Positions 61,795 through 64,000 of a stretch of 64,000 nucleotides of DNA are shown here, in pieces. The stretch is from Anisakis pegreffii. Its lineage: Eukaryota; Nematoda; Chromadorea; Rhabditida; Anisakidae. The notes under the pieces were generated by a model. That model made no database searches. It was not told the DNA's origin and worked only from the letters and a program-made list of their open reading frames with translations. Position 1 is the first letter of the stretch. Each line of letters begins with the position of its first letter. The stretch spans positions 1 through 64,000 of the forward strand of contig JAPYMA010001190.1 in assembly GCA_035041965.1 (NCBI GenBank), in the 5' to 3' direction. The position numbers were made by a program, and so were the translations under genes.

Positions 61795-64000
61795 TTACAC
61801 TCTGCGTTCAGATAACTTCGATAGCGCCTTCAGTGCCTCTGAAAAATAATTCAGGCTCAAAATTTTTGCCAAATTCATTTAATAGCAAGCAAAAGCAAGC
61901 ACCTGAAAATGACCAGCAAAACTTTTCGATTTCTAAACTAAACGCCAGAAAACCCTAAACCTCAGTCTTAATGCCTACTAGTACTATCAAATGGAATCAG
62001 ACTCAGACTACTCATCGAAGGCAAATCAGAAGGCGTAAAGACAGTGTCGAATCAGATAAATTGAAGACTAAATCTGGCCATATGATAGAAATTTGACACG
62101 GCTCACATCAATGTGCTATTGAATCAGTTCGGAAAGAGAATTTCAAATCGAAAGCGCAATTTGGCACGACAAAATATTAAAATATTATACGAACAAGACA
62201 GCAGCAGCCGTTTTTATAGTGATAGTACATTGAGCGATGCACAGAGTGGATGGTGGTACTTGAAAATTTAGTGCAGTCTGAATTTAAATATTGAATTATT
62301 TAAATGAACACCAGCAATGCTAACGGCTTACGATTAGGCTTAGGATTATCTGTCTCTGCATTCGTGCTGACTGACGTTCAACTGACGTATTCATTCCTTT
62401 TGTGGTACTGGTGCGCTTGTTTAGGTCATTGAATAATCAGCTATAGAGTGCTGAATTATTTGAATTGAACTGAAATGAAATCAAATTTTGATTAATCGGA
62501 TTTGAGAACGAACCATTTCTCTAAAAAGTACAAACGAACACACAAATGCTGACGACTGACACCGAACCGAACAAAAGTTTAGTTAGTCACTCGATAAAAT
62601 TCAGATTAATTAAATTTTAAAGTGGCTGAAACAGAGTGAAATCAATCATTTTGTACGCTACCAGCGAATATTCAATTATTATTTTGGTGGATACGTCATA
62701 ATTTTTAATTTTTGATCAGTGATCAACTCGTCGTGTTAGTGATGGATGGCTAGGAGAGTGTCTCTTCAATATGACGGTAGCAAAATTAATTCGGTAAAGG
62801 CAATACGAGCATGATGAAATGGGGCAATATGAGTAAGAATAACAAAAAATTTAAGCTTTCGATTAAAAATATTCGTCAGTTTCAAAAAATACTCACAGAA
62901 TAGAGAGAACGTCATTTGCCGAAGTAATTTATAGGTAATTTCAATTGCAACACATACGAAGTACCTCGGAAACGACCTTCTCAATGTCTTTAAAGTAGTT
63001 TAAACGGCATTAATCAGCATGAAATCAGGGCAATTTATTTTTACTGATCATGAAAAGTATTTTAGTGATCAGTAAAAGTATTTTAGTGATCAGTAAAAGT
63101 ATTTTAGTGATCAGTAAAAGTATTTTTACTGATCATAAAGGTACTTTTTACTGATCATGAAAAGTATTTTTACTGATCATAGAATTATTTTACTGATCGT
63201 AAAAAATATTTTTATAAGTTGAACAATACATAGCTCAGACTCTTCAGGAAGTCAAGTGTCTTGAGCTTGAGTTGTGGAAAGCCAACGAAACGTAACGAGC
63301 TCGAACCTCAAGCTCACGTTCAACACATCAACATAGTCAATGCATAGATAACGTGCTTACAACGGATTTCAATGCCAACATTCAATCTCGCGGATGGTCA
63401 CGTTTCGCTGCGGGATCCCAAGAGCGCATTTTCAAACGGGGGGCAAAATTTTGAGGGTTTTTTGCCTATAATTCTGCCGAAAATGCACCGAATCGGCACT
63501 GTACCCGTCAAAAATATCCAGAAATTAGTCCCAAATCCTCACCGAAATCAAAATCCAAAATGGTTCAGTGCTGATCGAGTTTCAGCTCAAAATCCGTATC
63601 TGCACGTAGGCAAAAAATTATTTTGCCGACCCCTCACTTTTCGTACTTTTCAATCGCTAAATCCCTTGCTCAGTGTAGGCCCATTGCTGGCTGCATGCCA
63701 AGCAATTCGTTTCGAGTTACCGTGTGCGGGCGGATTATTCAATTTTTCTATTATTCAACACTTGATTTCTCGGGTAGTGACGCCTGTTCTAAGGCTGGAT
63801 TTCATTTTTCAGTGTGGATTTGAGACCGTTACCTGAGGATAAACACGATCTTCTCTGATTGATACGATCGAGACGTGAATTATCCTCCAGTTTTAATAGT
63901 AATGTCATAATGATAATGATAATAATATTAAATGTGATATTAAAATGATAATAAAAAGTATCTTATATGTATAATAATAATAATAACTATGATAATTATA
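61795..64000. other. Region upstream of lectin E, no supported gene
   Basis: Contains the lectin E promoter and a tandem repeat at 63038-63200. One plus-strand open frame of 154 codons (63372-63836) has no recognisable domain and no flanking exon, and I do not call it. The end of the window is ATA-rich. Confidence 0.5.
63038..63210. repeat. ~21-25-bp TGATCAGTAAAAGTATTTTA repeat
   Basis: Seven or so copies. The first are in one orientation (AGTGATCAGTAAAAGTATTTT) and the later ones read TTTTTACTGATCATGAAAAG, the approximate inverse. The array can therefore fold on itself. Confidence 0.75.

Noticed and set aside
63372..63836. Plus-strand open frame of 154 codons
   Set aside because: No domain, no signal peptide, no neighbouring exons, and composition like the surrounding non-coding DNA.

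Overview
This is animal nuclear DNA. It is AT-rich and gene-sparse, and every recognisable gene is split by GT-AG introns. The proteins are typical of metazoans: a tail-anchored ER E2, choline dehydrogenase, GPI ethanolamine-phosphate transferase 2, a DDHD phospholipase, MTAP and a family of secreted C-type lectins. Introns are mostly 80-400 nt. Acceptors range from TTTCAG and TTTTAG to many weak ..AAG sites. The tandem C-type lectin cluster would fit a nematode or another small ecdysozoan, but the species cannot be fixed from sequence alone. No bacterial or organellar genes and no complete coding transposon were seen.

Layout. 1-4.66 kb holds no gene but has two strong foldback hairpins and old dispersed repeats. 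4.66-7.18 kb (-) is a UBE2J-type ubiquitin-conjugating enzyme. 8.50-12.63 kb (-) is choline dehydrogenase (13 exons). 13.95-26.6 kb is a duplicated block: a non-coding repeat of about 1 kb occurs three times, enclosing an intact PIGG gene (15.69-22.26 kb, -, 15 exons) and a gutted second PIGG copy (24.1-25.1 kb). 27.38-32.96 kb (-) is a DDHD-domain phospholipase (13 exons). 33-38.2 kb has no convincing gene. 38.25-39.86 kb (+) is MTAP (8 exons). 41.82-43.80 kb (+) is an unrecognised signal-peptide/membrane protein with a K/R/S/D-repeat tail. 44.57-61.79 kb (-) is a cluster of five secreted C-type lectin genes. 61.8-64 kb has repeats only.

The five housekeeping genes are independent: ER-associated degradation, choline oxidation to betaine, GPI-anchor side-chain modification, phospholipid hydrolysis and methionine salvage. 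There is no operon-like spacing. The lectin cluster is the accessory region. Each gene has its own signal-peptide exon, then small cysteine-rich or proline-rich modules on exons that all have phase-1 boundaries, then a two-exon C-type lectin domain. This arrangement allows exon shuffling, and the five genes differ mainly in how many modules they carry (1 to 12). Two of them have lost the same cysteine pair.

The most unusual non-coding signal is a set of short near-perfect foldbacks with 30-38 bp arms and 8-10 nt loops, at five places. There is also a 22-bp perfect palindrome repeated in and around PIGG. All exon coordinates were derived by hand from reading frames and splice sites. Every multi-exon model listed keeps frame through to its stop codon.
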